Source of the DNA: Kangiellaceae bacterium
GTDB lineage: Bacteria > Pseudomonadota > Gammaproteobacteria > Enterobacterales > Kangiellaceae
Reading direction: 5' to 3'
DNA: 48,144 nt
Assembly (NCBI GenBank): GCA_016743995.1
Contig: JADGFG010000007.1
Span: forward strand, 1 to 48,144
Positions 38,485 to 46,615 of this stretch are shown here, in pieces (position 1 is the stretch's first letter; each line of letters opens with the position of its first letter). The position numbers were made by a program, and so were the translations under genes. The notes below the pieces were generated by a model. That model was not told the DNA's origin. It ran no database searches and saw only the letters and a program-made list of their open reading frames with translations.

Positions 38485-40056
38485 ATGCTGAGATTATTCA
38501 GGTTAACTCTGCAGAAGTTCTTAATATTTTTTTTGCTATTTTTCTTTTCTATTGCTCAGGCCTTTGCACCTCTGGATGCCCCCAGAAGACATCAGGGAGA
38601 GGGGCCTTTTGAAAAACTGATATTAAGAGGTGGAATTTTAATCAATGGCGAAGGTGCGCCAGCCCGTGGACCTGTTGATATTGTCATAGAGAATAACAAA
38701 ATCACTCAGATAGTCAGTGTTGGAAACCCCTCTGTTCCCATTATTTCTGACCGACCCGTTGCTAATCCTGGTGACAAAGAGATTGATGTTTCCAATCATT
38801 ATATACTTCCTGGGTTTATTGATATGCATGCTCATATGGGAAGTCAGTTGCAGTCAAAAACAGCGGAGTATTCGTTAAAACTCTGGCTAGCTCATGGTAT
38901 TACAACAGTACGTGAAGCGGGCAGTTTTAACGGTATCGATTTTGTGATGGACCATGTTAATAAAAGCCAGAAAAATACTATTTCAGCGCCACGTATTTTG
39001 CCATATTTTGTTTTTGGTTTAGGTGAAAAACAACAAATTAACACGCCTGAACGAGCTCGACGCTGGGTTAAGAAAGCTGCATCTAAAGGTGCTAGTGGTA
39101 TCAAATTTTTCGGTGCAGCTCCTGATGTTATGCTGGCCGCTGTTACAGAAGCAAAAAAGCGTAAACTAAAAACAATGATGCACCATGCTCAACTGGAAGT
39201 TGTTGAGCAAAATGCGTTAGATAGTGCGCGTATGGGAATAACCAGCATGGAGCACTGGTATGGTTTGCCAGAGGCTCTGTTTTCTAATCAGATCATTCAG
39301 AGTTATTCGCTGGATTATAACTATAACAATGAGCAGGATCGGTTTGGTGAGGCGGGGAAACTATGGTTGCAGTCTGCTGAACCGGGTAGTGATAAATGGA
39401 ACGCTGTCCGGGATGAGTTAATTGCACTGAACTTTACCATTAATCCTACGATGACTATTTATGAAGCGAGTCGTGATTTAATGCGGGAAAAAAATGCTGA
39501 CTGGCATGCCGATTATACATTGCCGAGTTTGTGGCAGTTCTTCCAGGCGAATCGTTATGCTCATGGGTCTTACTGGTTTGACTGGACCACGCAGGATGAA
39601 ATTAACTGGAAGAAAAATTATCAGCGCTGGATGCGTTTTTTAAATGATTTTAAAAATCATGGTGGTCGTGTGACAACGGGTTCTGATTCAGGGTATATTT
39701 ATAAAGTGTACGGCTTTGGTTACATTAGAGAACTGGAATTATTACAGGAGGCAGGATTTCATCCACTGGAAGTCATTCAGTCTGCAACGATTAATGGTGC
39801 GCGAGCGTTGGGCATGGCAGATAAAATTGGATCAATCAGAGTGGGTAAGCTGGCTGATATGGTTATTGTCAAAGAAAATCCGTTACGTAACTTTAAAACC
39901 CTATATGCAACAGGCCATGTTAAGCTGGATGAAAATAATAAACCAGTTACCGTTGGCGGCGTAAAGTACACTATTAAAGATGGTATCATCTTTGATGCTC
40001 GCCAGTTGCTGGAAGATGTCAAACAAATTGTAAAACAAGCAAAGGAAAAGAATTAA
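38485..40056 (+). CDS. exported metal-dependent amidohydrolase
   Basis: A signal peptide (hydrophobic 11-27, KFLIFFLLFFFSIAQAFA) shows that it is exported. The rest is an imidazolonepropionase-like amidohydrolase TIM barrel with metal motif HAH (115-117) in GFIDMHAHMG, then GASGIKFFGA with a candidate carbamylated Lys, MMHHAQ, TSMEHWYG and GSDSGYIYK near the end of the barrel. GSIRVGKLADMVIVKENPL is the usual C-terminal signature. Length is 523 aa. Many such periplasmic enzymes cleave acyl-peptide or proline-containing bonds, but the substrate here is unknown. Only 1 nt separates it from dgkA. Confidence 0.85.
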   Translation: MLRLFRLTLQKFLIFFLLFFFSIAQAFAPLDAPRRHQGEGPFEKLILRGGILINGEGAPARGPVDIVIENNKITQIVSVGNPSVPIISDRPVANPGDKEIDVSNHYILPGFIDMHAHMGSQLQSKTAEYSLKLWLAHGITTVREAGSFNGIDFVMDHVNKSQKNTISAPRILPYFVFGLGEKQQINTPERARRWVKKAASKGASGIKFFGAAPDVMLAAVTEAKKRKLKTMMHHAQLEVVEQNALDSARMGITSMEHWYGLPEALFSNQIIQSYSLDYNYNNEQDRFGEAGKLWLQSAEPGSDKWNAVRDELIALNFTINPTMTIYEASRDLMREKNADWHADYTLPSLWQFFQANRYAHGSYWFDWTTQDEINWKKNYQRWMRFLNDFKNHGGRVTTGSDSGYIYKVYGFGYIRELELLQEAGFHPLEVIQSATINGARALGMADKIGSIRVGKLADMVIVKENPLRNFKTLYATGHVKLDENNKPVTVGGVKYTIKDGIIFDARQLLEDVKQIVKQAKEKN

Positions 40057-40057
40057 A

Positions 40058-40420
40058 ATGGCAAAACCCGGAAAAACAGGCCTGAGTCGTATTGTGGATG
40101 CCGCAGGTTATTCAGCAAAGGGATTAAAAGCGGCATGGTTACATGAAGCGGCATTCAGACAGGAGTTAATGTTGGTTATCGCTGGTGTTCCTCTCGCATG
40201 GTGGCTGGCTAATAATAAGTTTGAATTTTTATGGTTGATTCTACCATTGTTCCTGGTATTGACTGCGGAGTTAGCTAATTCTGCTATTGAAGCAGTGGTT
40301 GATCGCATAAGTGATGAACACCATGAATTGTCTGGCAGAGCAAAAGATATTGGTTCAGCGCTGGTTTTTGTCTGTATGATGTTTACTTTAATTGTCTGGG
40401 CTGTTGTTCTGCTTGGTTAG
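40058..40420 (+). CDS. dgkA: diacylglycerol kinase
   Basis: DgkA recycles diacylglycerol from envelope-glycan synthesis to phosphatidic acid. It is a 120-residue inner-membrane protein with three hydrophobic helices (about 36-51, 57-72, 99-118). The catalytic motif ELANSAIEAVVDR (71-83), the upstream Glu30 and Asp97 are present. An AAGGAAAAG lies before the ATG at 40058. The close linkage to the exported amidohydrolase may be operon structure without functional link. Confidence 0.95.
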   Translation: MAKPGKTGLSRIVDAAGYSAKGLKAAWLHEAAFRQELMLVIAGVPLAWWLANNKFEFLWLILPLFLVLTAELANSAIEAVVDRISDEHHELSGRAKDIGSALVFVCMMFTLIVWAVVLLG

Positions 40421-40488
40421 CACTTATTGGTCGCTCTTTTTATCTGTTAGCTGCCGATCTCTTAATAAAAAATAAGACAGGAGTGAAA

Positions 40489-43416
40489 ATGAATCACTGG
40501 ATTAAATTATTCTCCACCGGCCTGCTTTTATCAGGTCTCATTACAGCTTGTAGTGAATCGACTCAACAGAAAACGGAAGCGTTGGAATCTTCTAAGGGAG
40601 ATTCCTCTGCGCTGAGCGCAACAGCTTCTGATTCTCTTTCTTCAGCTCAAAAAGTTGCGGGCGTTACTTTCCTTGAAGAGGTTAAAGCAAAGCCTGGCGA
40701 GGTTGTTATTCCTTATAAAAAATATAAACTGGATAATGGGCTCACTGTTATTTTACATGAAGATCATTCTGATCCTCTGGTACATGTAGATATTACTTAT
40801 CATGTCGGTTCAGCAAGAGAAGAGCCTGGTAAGTCGGGCTTTGCTCATTTTTTTGAACATATGATGTTTCAGGGATCGGAAAATGTAGCTGATGAACTGC
40901 ATATTAAACTGATCACCGAAGCTGGTGGAACAATGAATGGTACGACAAATTCGGACAGAACCAACTATTTTCAAACGGTTCCCGCTAATCAGCTTGAAAA
41001 AATTCTCTGGTTGGAAGCAGATCGAATGGGGTTCCTGGTTGATGCGGTTACTCAGAAAAAATTTGAAGTCCAACGAGAAACGGTTAAAAATGAAAGGGGA
41101 GAACGTGTTGATAACCGACCTTATGGGCGGTTGCGCGAACGAGTAGCAGAAGCGCTTTATCCTGTTGGTCATCCTTATTCCTGGCCTGTCATTGGATTTA
41201 TGGAAGATTTAAATCGTGTTAATGTTAATGATCTTAAAGCGTTTTTTTTACGCTGGTATGGACCGAACAATGCGACAGTGACAATCGGTGGTGATATTAA
41301 TGAAGCTGAAGCCTTAAAGCAGGTTGTCAGATATTTTGCTTCGATACCTGCTGGTCCTGAAGTAAAAATGCCAGAAAAATTATTGGTAACACTGGATGCA
41401 GATCGCTATCTCTCTATGCAGGATAACGTTCAGTTACCATTGGTTTATTTGTCCTTACCAACGGTTTATGTTCGTCATGAAGATGAAGCCCCGTTAGATG
41501 TTCTGGCTGAAATACTGGGGGGAGGGAAAACTTCTATTCTTTATAAGAATCTGGTTAAAACACAGTATGCAGTTCATGCTGCCGTTCATCATCCTTGTGC
41601 AGAACTGGCCTGTACGTTTAATTTTCAAGCCTACTTAAATCCCGCGTCAGGCAAGTCTCTGGCTGATCTTGAATCAATCATGCGTGCAGCACTGGGTGAG
41701 TTTGAACAGCGTGGTATTCAACAGGATGATTTAGATAAAGTTAAAGCTAAAATGGAGTCTATCTTTGTTTTTGGTTTGCAAAGTGTGGCAGGAAAGGTGA
41801 GCCAGTTAGCCGCTAATCAGACATTTACTGCTAATCCCAATTATATTAAAACAGACATTGCTCGCTATTCTAATGTCACTAAAGCCGATGTAGAGCGCGT
41901 TTATAAACGTTATATCAAGGATAAACCAGCAGTTATCATGAGCATTGTGCCTGATGGTCAGGAAAAGATGATTGCAGCAAAAGATAATTTTAATGTCCCT
42001 GAGCGAAAGTTGGTGAAGAGCCAGCCAGCCTCAGCGGATGAATTAAAGTTGAGAAAAGCCAGAGACACTTTTGATCGTAGTAAAATACCTGTTGCAGGTA
42101 AAAGTCGTTCGATTAAGTTGCCGACAATGTGGAGCAGTGACTTTACTAACGGGATTAAGGTTTCTGGTACGCAGAGTCTTGAAACACCGACAACTTCCGT
42201 TTTATTTAAGATTGCTGCCGGTCATTATTATGAGTCAAAAGATAAGGCGGGTACTGCTGCGTTACTGGCAAAAATGCTTAATGAGTCAACAACTCAGCGT
42301 AGTGCAGAAGAAATGACGATGGCACTGGAAAAGCTTGGGAGTACGGTGAATATCAGAGCAGAAGATCATTATCTTATTGTCAATATTAATAGTTTAACTC
42401 GCAATCTGGAGCAAACCATTACGCTGGTTAATGAAAAATTGATGAATCCAGCTTTTGATAAATCCGATTTTTCTCGTATTAAACATAACACGATTCAACA
42501 GATAAAAAATAAGAAAAAAGATGCAGAATATCTTGCCAGCACTGCATTTCGTCAGTTAATGCATGGTGATAATATTGCGGCGACTCCGGTGGAAGGTAGT
42601 GAAAAATCAGTTTCTTCTATTGATTTATCTGAGGTAAAGTCTTTTTATCAAAAACAGATGAAACCGCATAATGCACACTTACTTTTAATCTCTGATTTAT
42701 CGCAAAAAGATCTGGTTAATAAAATTTCAGTATTTTCCACCTGGAAAGGAAAAGGCCCCGCGCTTAACCTGCTTATTGGGGAAAGTAAGGCTCGGACTGC
42801 TGGAATTTATCTGGTGCATAAAGACAATGCTGCACAATCTGCAATTCGAATTGGAAAGCGTTCATTACCAAAAGATTTTACTGGTGAATTTTATAAGAAT
42901 AATTTAATGAATTTTCCATTAGGCGGTGCATTTAATAGCAGAATTAATCTTAATCTTCGTGAGGAAAAAGGTTATACCTACGGTGCTCGTTCTTATTTTG
43001 GCGGTGATAAGTTATCCGGTCAGTTTACTGCTGGTGCCGAAGTTCGTGCGAATGTAACTGATAAGTCAATTATTGAATTTACGAACGAAATAAACGCTTA
43101 TCAGAGCAAAGGTATTACTCAGGAAGAGCTGTCATTTTTGCGTCAATCAGTTATTCAGCGGGACGCGCTTAAATATGAAACCCCGCGTGCGAAGCTTAAT
43201 TTCTTCGCACAAATTCTGGAATATGATCTGACTCCTGATTTTGTAAAGCAAAGAGCGGAGATTGCAAAACATATTTCAATGGAAGAAATTAACAAGCTTG
43301 CAAAAAAACATCTGAAACTTAAGGAAATGCTAATTGTTGTGGTTGGTGATTCAAAAGCGCTAAAACCTCAGCTTCAGGCATTGGGTTATAAAGTAGAAAA
43401 TTATGACATTAAATAA
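40489..43416 (+). CDS. M16 family zinc peptidase lipoprotein (pitrilysin-like)
   Basis: The N-terminus is a lipoprotein signal peptide with the lipobox ITAC (Cys21), so the mature protein is lipid-anchored in the envelope. It has two M16 halves. The first carries the inverted zinc motif HFFEH (120-124) and the downstream ETVKNERGERVDNRPYG segment with the third ligand Glu. The second (about 545-960) has no such motif and is the inactive partner half, with EEKGYTYGARSYF. I chose the ATG at 40489, with AGGAG 5 nt upstream; a GTG at 40483 is possible. 975 aa. It probably degrades peptides in the periplasm. No terminator was recognised after it, only a hairpin without a T run at 43468-43498. Confidence 0.9.
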   Translation: MNHWIKLFSTGLLLSGLITACSESTQQKTEALESSKGDSSALSATASDSLSSAQKVAGVTFLEEVKAKPGEVVIPYKKYKLDNGLTVILHEDHSDPLVHVDITYHVGSAREEPGKSGFAHFFEHMMFQGSENVADELHIKLITEAGGTMNGTTNSDRTNYFQTVPANQLEKILWLEADRMGFLVDAVTQKKFEVQRETVKNERGERVDNRPYGRLRERVAEALYPVGHPYSWPVIGFMEDLNRVNVNDLKAFFLRWYGPNNATVTIGGDINEAEALKQVVRYFASIPAGPEVKMPEKLLVTLDADRYLSMQDNVQLPLVYLSLPTVYVRHEDEAPLDVLAEILGGGKTSILYKNLVKTQYAVHAAVHHPCAELACTFNFQAYLNPASGKSLADLESIMRAALGEFEQRGIQQDDLDKVKAKMESIFVFGLQSVAGKVSQLAANQTFTANPNYIKTDIARYSNVTKADVERVYKRYIKDKPAVIMSIVPDGQEKMIAAKDNFNVPERKLVKSQPASADELKLRKARDTFDRSKIPVAGKSRSIKLPTMWSSDFTNGIKVSGTQSLETPTTSVLFKIAAGHYYESKDKAGTAALLAKMLNESTTQRSAEEMTMALEKLGSTVNIRAEDHYLIVNINSLTRNLEQTITLVNEKLMNPAFDKSDFSRIKHNTIQQIKNKKKDAEYLASTAFRQLMHGDNIAATPVEGSEKSVSSIDLSEVKSFYQKQMKPHNAHLLLISDLSQKDLVNKISVFSTWKGKGPALNLLIGESKARTAGIYLVHKDNAAQSAIRIGKRSLPKDFTGEFYKNNLMNFPLGGAFNSRINLNLREEKGYTYGARSYFGGDKLSGQFTAGAEVRANVTDKSIIEFTNEINAYQSKGITQEELSFLRQSVIQRDALKYETPRAKLNFFAQILEYDLTPDFVKQRAEIAKHISMEEINKLAKKHLKLKEMLIVVVGDSKALKPQLQALGYKVENYDIK

Positions 43417-43752
43417 TCTCCGCATTTTCTCTTCCTGATATCTGGGGGATTTAGTCCTCATCTGATTAGCCCTAGTTTTATGCTTGAAAGCTCGGGCTAT
43501 CACCTTCTTATGTCTAGTGCGTTAATAAAATAAGAACATTTACCTTTTATTGCTGTTCCTTGTATCTTCATGGTGTTTGGGTATATAACTCAGAAAATTT
43601 ATTTTTTTTTAATAATAAAATCAAGCAGTAAGCTAAATAACCGTCATTATTACTGTCAGACCGCTTAAAATTCAGTCAGTCCTGCCGATAACCTTATTAG
43701 TGAGTTTATTTTTTTCATATTATTCTACGTTTTTAATTAACAGGGGGAGCCT
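43417..43752. other. gene-free region between the M16 lipoprotein and the mini-axial gene
   Basis: No ORF is supported. It has an imperfect hairpin (AGCCCTAG at 43468-43475 with CTCGGGCT at 43491-43498) without a T run, an AT-rich segment and a sigma-28-type promoter (43665-43691). Confidence 0.55.
43665..43691 (+). promoter_or_regulatory. sigma-28 (FliA) type promoter
   Basis: GCCGATAA (43684-43691) is the exact sigma-28 -10 consensus. A -35-like TTAAAATT starts at 43665 and puts 15 nt between its first four bases and the -10, as in TAAA-N15-GCCGATAA. Transcription would begin near 43697 and reach the gene at 43753, whose product looks flagellar. The -35 is imperfect, so confidence is moderate. 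Confidence 0.6.
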
Positions 43753-44016
43753 GTGGGAATAGATGGTCCATCAAGTACCAGTTTATTAAATACCGGTGTT
43801 CAGGGGTTTCAAAATGCGACCAGTCGTGCCAACCAGGCGGCGCATGAAATTGCAACCCAGTCGGTGACAGATTCGACTAAAGATAGTGTGAACACGCAGG
43901 ATTTAACTGAATCACTGGTTGATTTAAAGACGGCTGAGATAGATGCCAGAGCTAACGTTAAGGTTATTCAGTCGGCATCGGACCTGATTGGAACATTGTT
44001 AGATGTAACAGCCTGA
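43753..44016 (+). CDS. miniature flagellar axial-like protein (Flg_bb_rod / Flg_bbr_C type)
   Basis: This 87-residue protein resembles the two ends of flagellar rod/hook proteins joined without a middle. Residues 9-34 (SLLNTGVQGFQNATSRANQA then AHEIAT) look like the N-terminal axial motif (LNTALSGL...ANNIAN). Residues 49-84 (QDLTESLVDLKTAEIDARAN, then VKVIQSASDLIGTLLDV) look like the Flg_bbr_C helix. The D1/D2 domains are missing. The GTG start at 43753 follows a GGGGGAG Shine-Dalgarno. A sigma-28-like promoter lies upstream and an HExxH gene follows by 53 nt. Whether it enters the filament axis, caps it or acts as an assembly factor is unknown. It could also be a simple coiled-coil protein. 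Confidence 0.6.
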   Translation: MGIDGPSSTSLLNTGVQGFQNATSRANQAAHEIATQSVTDSTKDSVNTQDLTESLVDLKTAEIDARANVKVIQSASDLIGTLLDVTA

Positions 44017-44069
44017 TTGCCGTCATTGAATGACAAGCTTTGTCTGGCGAGGGCCAATGAGATAATTTC

Positions 44070-45056
44070 ATGTTAATTGCTGCTGCGCCTATTGCAATTC
44101 CAGTTTCAACGGCAAATCCACCGACGGAAGCCGTTGCTAGCGAAACTGCGCGTAAAACTCTGATACCTGAAGCAAAATCCACTTCCGAAAGCCCCCATTC
44201 TCGTCACAGTACGGATACTAACGATCAGTCGAAACCTGCCCTGGAACAAAGCCGGCCACTGCCCGCTCATACTGAGCAGAAGTTGACCGATGATTCAGCG
44301 CAGGAAAACCCCTCTTCTAAACATAATCAGCAGGAGAATGGTCGACAAGAGTCTGGTCAACAGGAAAAGGGTCGCCATGAAAATGCTCAGCAGCAGGGCA
44401 AACAAGCATCAGATAAAGCACAGTCCGAAGACTCTAAGTCACAAGATTCACAATCAGACCGTCAGCAAGAGCAGTCTGAGCATTTGCAGCAAAATAAAGA
44501 GGTTGAGCTATTAAAACGCCAGGACCGTGAGGTTAGAGCGCATGAAACAGCGCATGCCAGTGCTGGAGGAACTCTGGCCGGAGCGCCAGTTCTGCAATAT
44601 AGAACGGGTCCAGATGGTAAAAGGTATGCTGTTTCTGGAGAAGTCTCTATAGATACCTCAAAAGTCGCGCACGATCCGCAGGCCACTATAGCCAAAATGC
44701 AGCAGGTTAGAAAAGCAGCCCTTGCTCCAGCTAACCCTTCATCACAGGATTTCAAAGTCGCAGCTGTTGCCAGCCAGATTGCTAATCAGGCATTGGTGGA
44801 GCTTAATCTTGAACTTCAGGAAAAGTTTAAATCGCCAGGTTCTGAAGCTTTATCATCTGAACCCGGTAAAGATATTGAGAGCTCTCAGGTTTTTGCTCGA
44901 ACAACAGCCAATGAAGAAAAGTCTGGCAGTCCGCGAGTTTATTTTACCAGCCCTGTTGCCGTTCGCCGTGCATCATTGGCACTTAATCAGAAAATAATGA
45001 ATTCTGGTGCGCTGGATGACCCGAACAGAGAGCGTTTAATATCCCAGACAGCCTGA
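44070..45056 (+). CDS. SprA-related putative zinc metalloprotease
   Basis: This belongs to the family with a conserved HExxH motif known as SprA-related (PF12118). Residues 1-60 are Ser/Pro/Thr-rich. Residues 60-145 are a Gln/Ser-rich low-complexity linker (QQENGRQESGQQEKGRHEN). The conserved part begins near residue 146 and has VRAHETAHASAGG with HETAH at 158-162, the zinc site, followed by GAPVLQYRTGPDGKRYAVSG, EVSIDTSKVAHDPQATIAKM and ALAPANPSSQDFKVAAVASQ. Length is 328 aa. There is no signal peptide, unless the first 15 hydrophobic residues act weakly as one. The family is often placed near flagellar genes. Substrate is unknown. Confidence 0.72.
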   Translation: MLIAAAPIAIPVSTANPPTEAVASETARKTLIPEAKSTSESPHSRHSTDTNDQSKPALEQSRPLPAHTEQKLTDDSAQENPSSKHNQQENGRQESGQQEKGRHENAQQQGKQASDKAQSEDSKSQDSQSDRQQEQSEHLQQNKEVELLKRQDREVRAHETAHASAGGTLAGAPVLQYRTGPDGKRYAVSGEVSIDTSKVAHDPQATIAKMQQVRKAALAPANPSSQDFKVAAVASQIANQALVELNLELQEKFKSPGSEALSSEPGKDIESSQVFARTTANEEKSGSPRVYFTSPVAVRRASLALNQKIMNSGALDDPNRERLISQTA

Positions 45057-45158
45057 TTACCGCTATTAACCTTATTATAATAATAATATTTCCAAAACAG
45101 TGTTATTTTCCGTAAACTTGTCAGCATTATCTCGTTAATCAGCTGAATAGATTATTTA

Positions 45159-45971
45159 ATGCAAGTCACACGAACTCGGCCATTTTTGAAGTGGGCTGGT
45201 GGAAAATACAGGCTTTTAGACAAACTGTCACCTCATTTAAAAGGTCGTAAGTTGATTGAACCGTTTGTCGGGTCGGGCGCTGTATTTCTTAATCAGAATT
45301 TTGAACGTTATTTGCTAGGAGATATTAATCCAGATTTAATTAATCTTTATCAGTGCCTTAAAAAAGAAAAAAAGAAATTTATTACCTATTTGCAGCCATT
45401 CTTTAAACCGAAAACGAATAATCGTAACTATTTTATTGAGCTCAGACACGAATTCAACTCTGGTTTAAAAGGACGGAGACGGGCCGCTGTTTTTGTCTAT
45501 TTAAATCGGCATGGTTTTAATGGGTTATGCCGGTACAATAAATCAGGTGGATTTAATGTACCATTTGGTCAATATAAGCGGCCTTATTTTCCAGAAAAGG
45601 AGATGTTACATTTTATTCAAAAGACAAAAAATACGACTTTTGTCTGTGGCGACTTTGTTTCAGTGATGAATCGTTCCCGAAAGGGGGATGTTGTGTATTG
45701 TGACCCGCCCTATGTTCCACTTTCACCAACGGCAAGTTTTACCAATTACGCTGCTCAGGGGTTTTCTTATGACCAGCAGGTAGAGCTTGCTTACAAAGCT
45801 GAACAGTTGGCCGCGAGAGGCGTGAAGGTCATAATATCAAATCATGATAATGGGATTACCAGAGAGATTTATAAGGACGCCACTATTGAATCATTTACTG
45901 TTCAACGTACAATCAGTTGTGATGGTGAAAACAGAGGTGCGGCAAAAGAGCTGTTAGCTATCTACGAATAG
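45159..45971 (+). CDS. dam: DNA adenine methylase (GATC-specific)
   Basis: Dam methylates adenine in GATC, marking parental strands for MutHLS repair and timing replication. Class alpha motifs: KWAGGKYRLL, EPFVGSG (34-40) and DPPY at 182-185 (VVYCDPPYVPLSP). NRHGFNGLCRYNKSGGFNVP is a Dam-specific segment. Length is 270 aa (278 in E. coli). The ATG at 45159 has no strong Shine-Dalgarno. It lies far from the usual damX/aroB neighbours, and comes 102 nt after the SprA-like gene. Confidence 0.95.
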   Translation: MQVTRTRPFLKWAGGKYRLLDKLSPHLKGRKLIEPFVGSGAVFLNQNFERYLLGDINPDLINLYQCLKKEKKKFITYLQPFFKPKTNNRNYFIELRHEFNSGLKGRRRAAVFVYLNRHGFNGLCRYNKSGGFNVPFGQYKRPYFPEKEMLHFIQKTKNTTFVCGDFVSVMNRSRKGDVVYCDPPYVPLSPTASFTNYAAQGFSYDQQVELAYKAEQLAARGVKVIISNHDNGITREIYKDATIESFTVQRTISCDGENRGAAKELLAIYE

Positions 45972-46010
45972 CTATATTTTTTGTATTTAATTTTTAATGG
46001 AGAAATTGAT

Positions 46011-46463
46011 ATGGATCCGGTTATAAAAGGTAGAGGGTTAAAAACAGTCATTTATTTTTTACCTTTCTGGCTTCCTTTTCTGCCATTTTTCGCCATTATG
46101 TTATACGCAATTATTTTGCCTGGTGAGATTGCCTGTGAAACTCTTTTTGGGTTTAGTTTATTTCAGTTAAATTTAATTAGCCTTTGTTATGCATTCCCTG
46201 TTTTTTCGTCTGTTATTAGTCTCTGGTTGACCCTATTTGCGTATAAAGTGGTGAAACATGGTTACTTTCCGCCACTGGACAGTAAAGTTATGTTTGATAC
46301 CTTGTGCAAAAAGGGTAAGTTTCAGTCTTTCCGTGGTTGGGTTCTGCTGATTATATGTCCTCTCTTTAGTTTATATGCTTTGATTGCCGGGCACTATGCT
46401 TATAGTGAGTTGTCGGGCAAATTGACAGAGACTGTGCTGAATGAGGTTTGCAATAAAGAGTAA
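46011..46463 (+). CDS. small multi-pass membrane protein of unknown function
   Basis: I do not recognise it. From ATG 46011, with GGAG at 45999-46002 8 nt upstream, it is 150 aa with about three hydrophobic segments (about 10-37, 50-75, 105-128), separated by basic residues. It has no known motif. It is encoded 40 nt after dam and before the effector-like gene. A longer start at 45981 is less likely. Confidence 0.6.
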   Translation: MDPVIKGRGLKTVIYFLPFWLPFLPFFAIMLYAIILPGEIACETLFGFSLFQLNLISLCYAFPVFSSVISLWLTLFAYKVVKHGYFPPLDSKVMFDTLCKKGKFQSFRGWVLLIICPLFSLYALIAGHYAYSELSGKLTETVLNEVCNKE

Positions 46464-46547
46464 ATCGTCGTTGCGAGTGTTTTGTAATGGTAACAAATAA
46501 CAAATAATAACCTGAGATTATGGTTTTCATTTTCTTACAGGTTATTA

Positions 46548-46582
46548 CATTTGTAAATGCAATTCTTATTATGATACAAATG
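46548..46582. repeat. 8-bp inverted repeat in the leader of the two-TM protein gene
   Basis: CATTTGTA (46548-46555) and TACAAATG (46575-46582) are perfect complements, 19 nt apart, 33 nt before the start codon at 46616. It could be an operator; a TATGAT at 46570-46575 overlaps it. Confidence 0.4.
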
Positions 46583-46615
46583 AAATGTCTTCTGGTTATT
46601 TTGCGAGGAATTTCA

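Noticed and set aside
43468-43498. Hairpin after the M16 gene as an intrinsic terminator
   Set aside because: The stem has a mismatch, a long loop and no T run.
44462-44755. 97-codon minus-strand ORF over the SprA-like gene
   Set aside because: Cys/Ser-rich composition reflects the reverse of the Gln-rich and Ala-rich linker; the + strand frame has the conserved HETAH motif.
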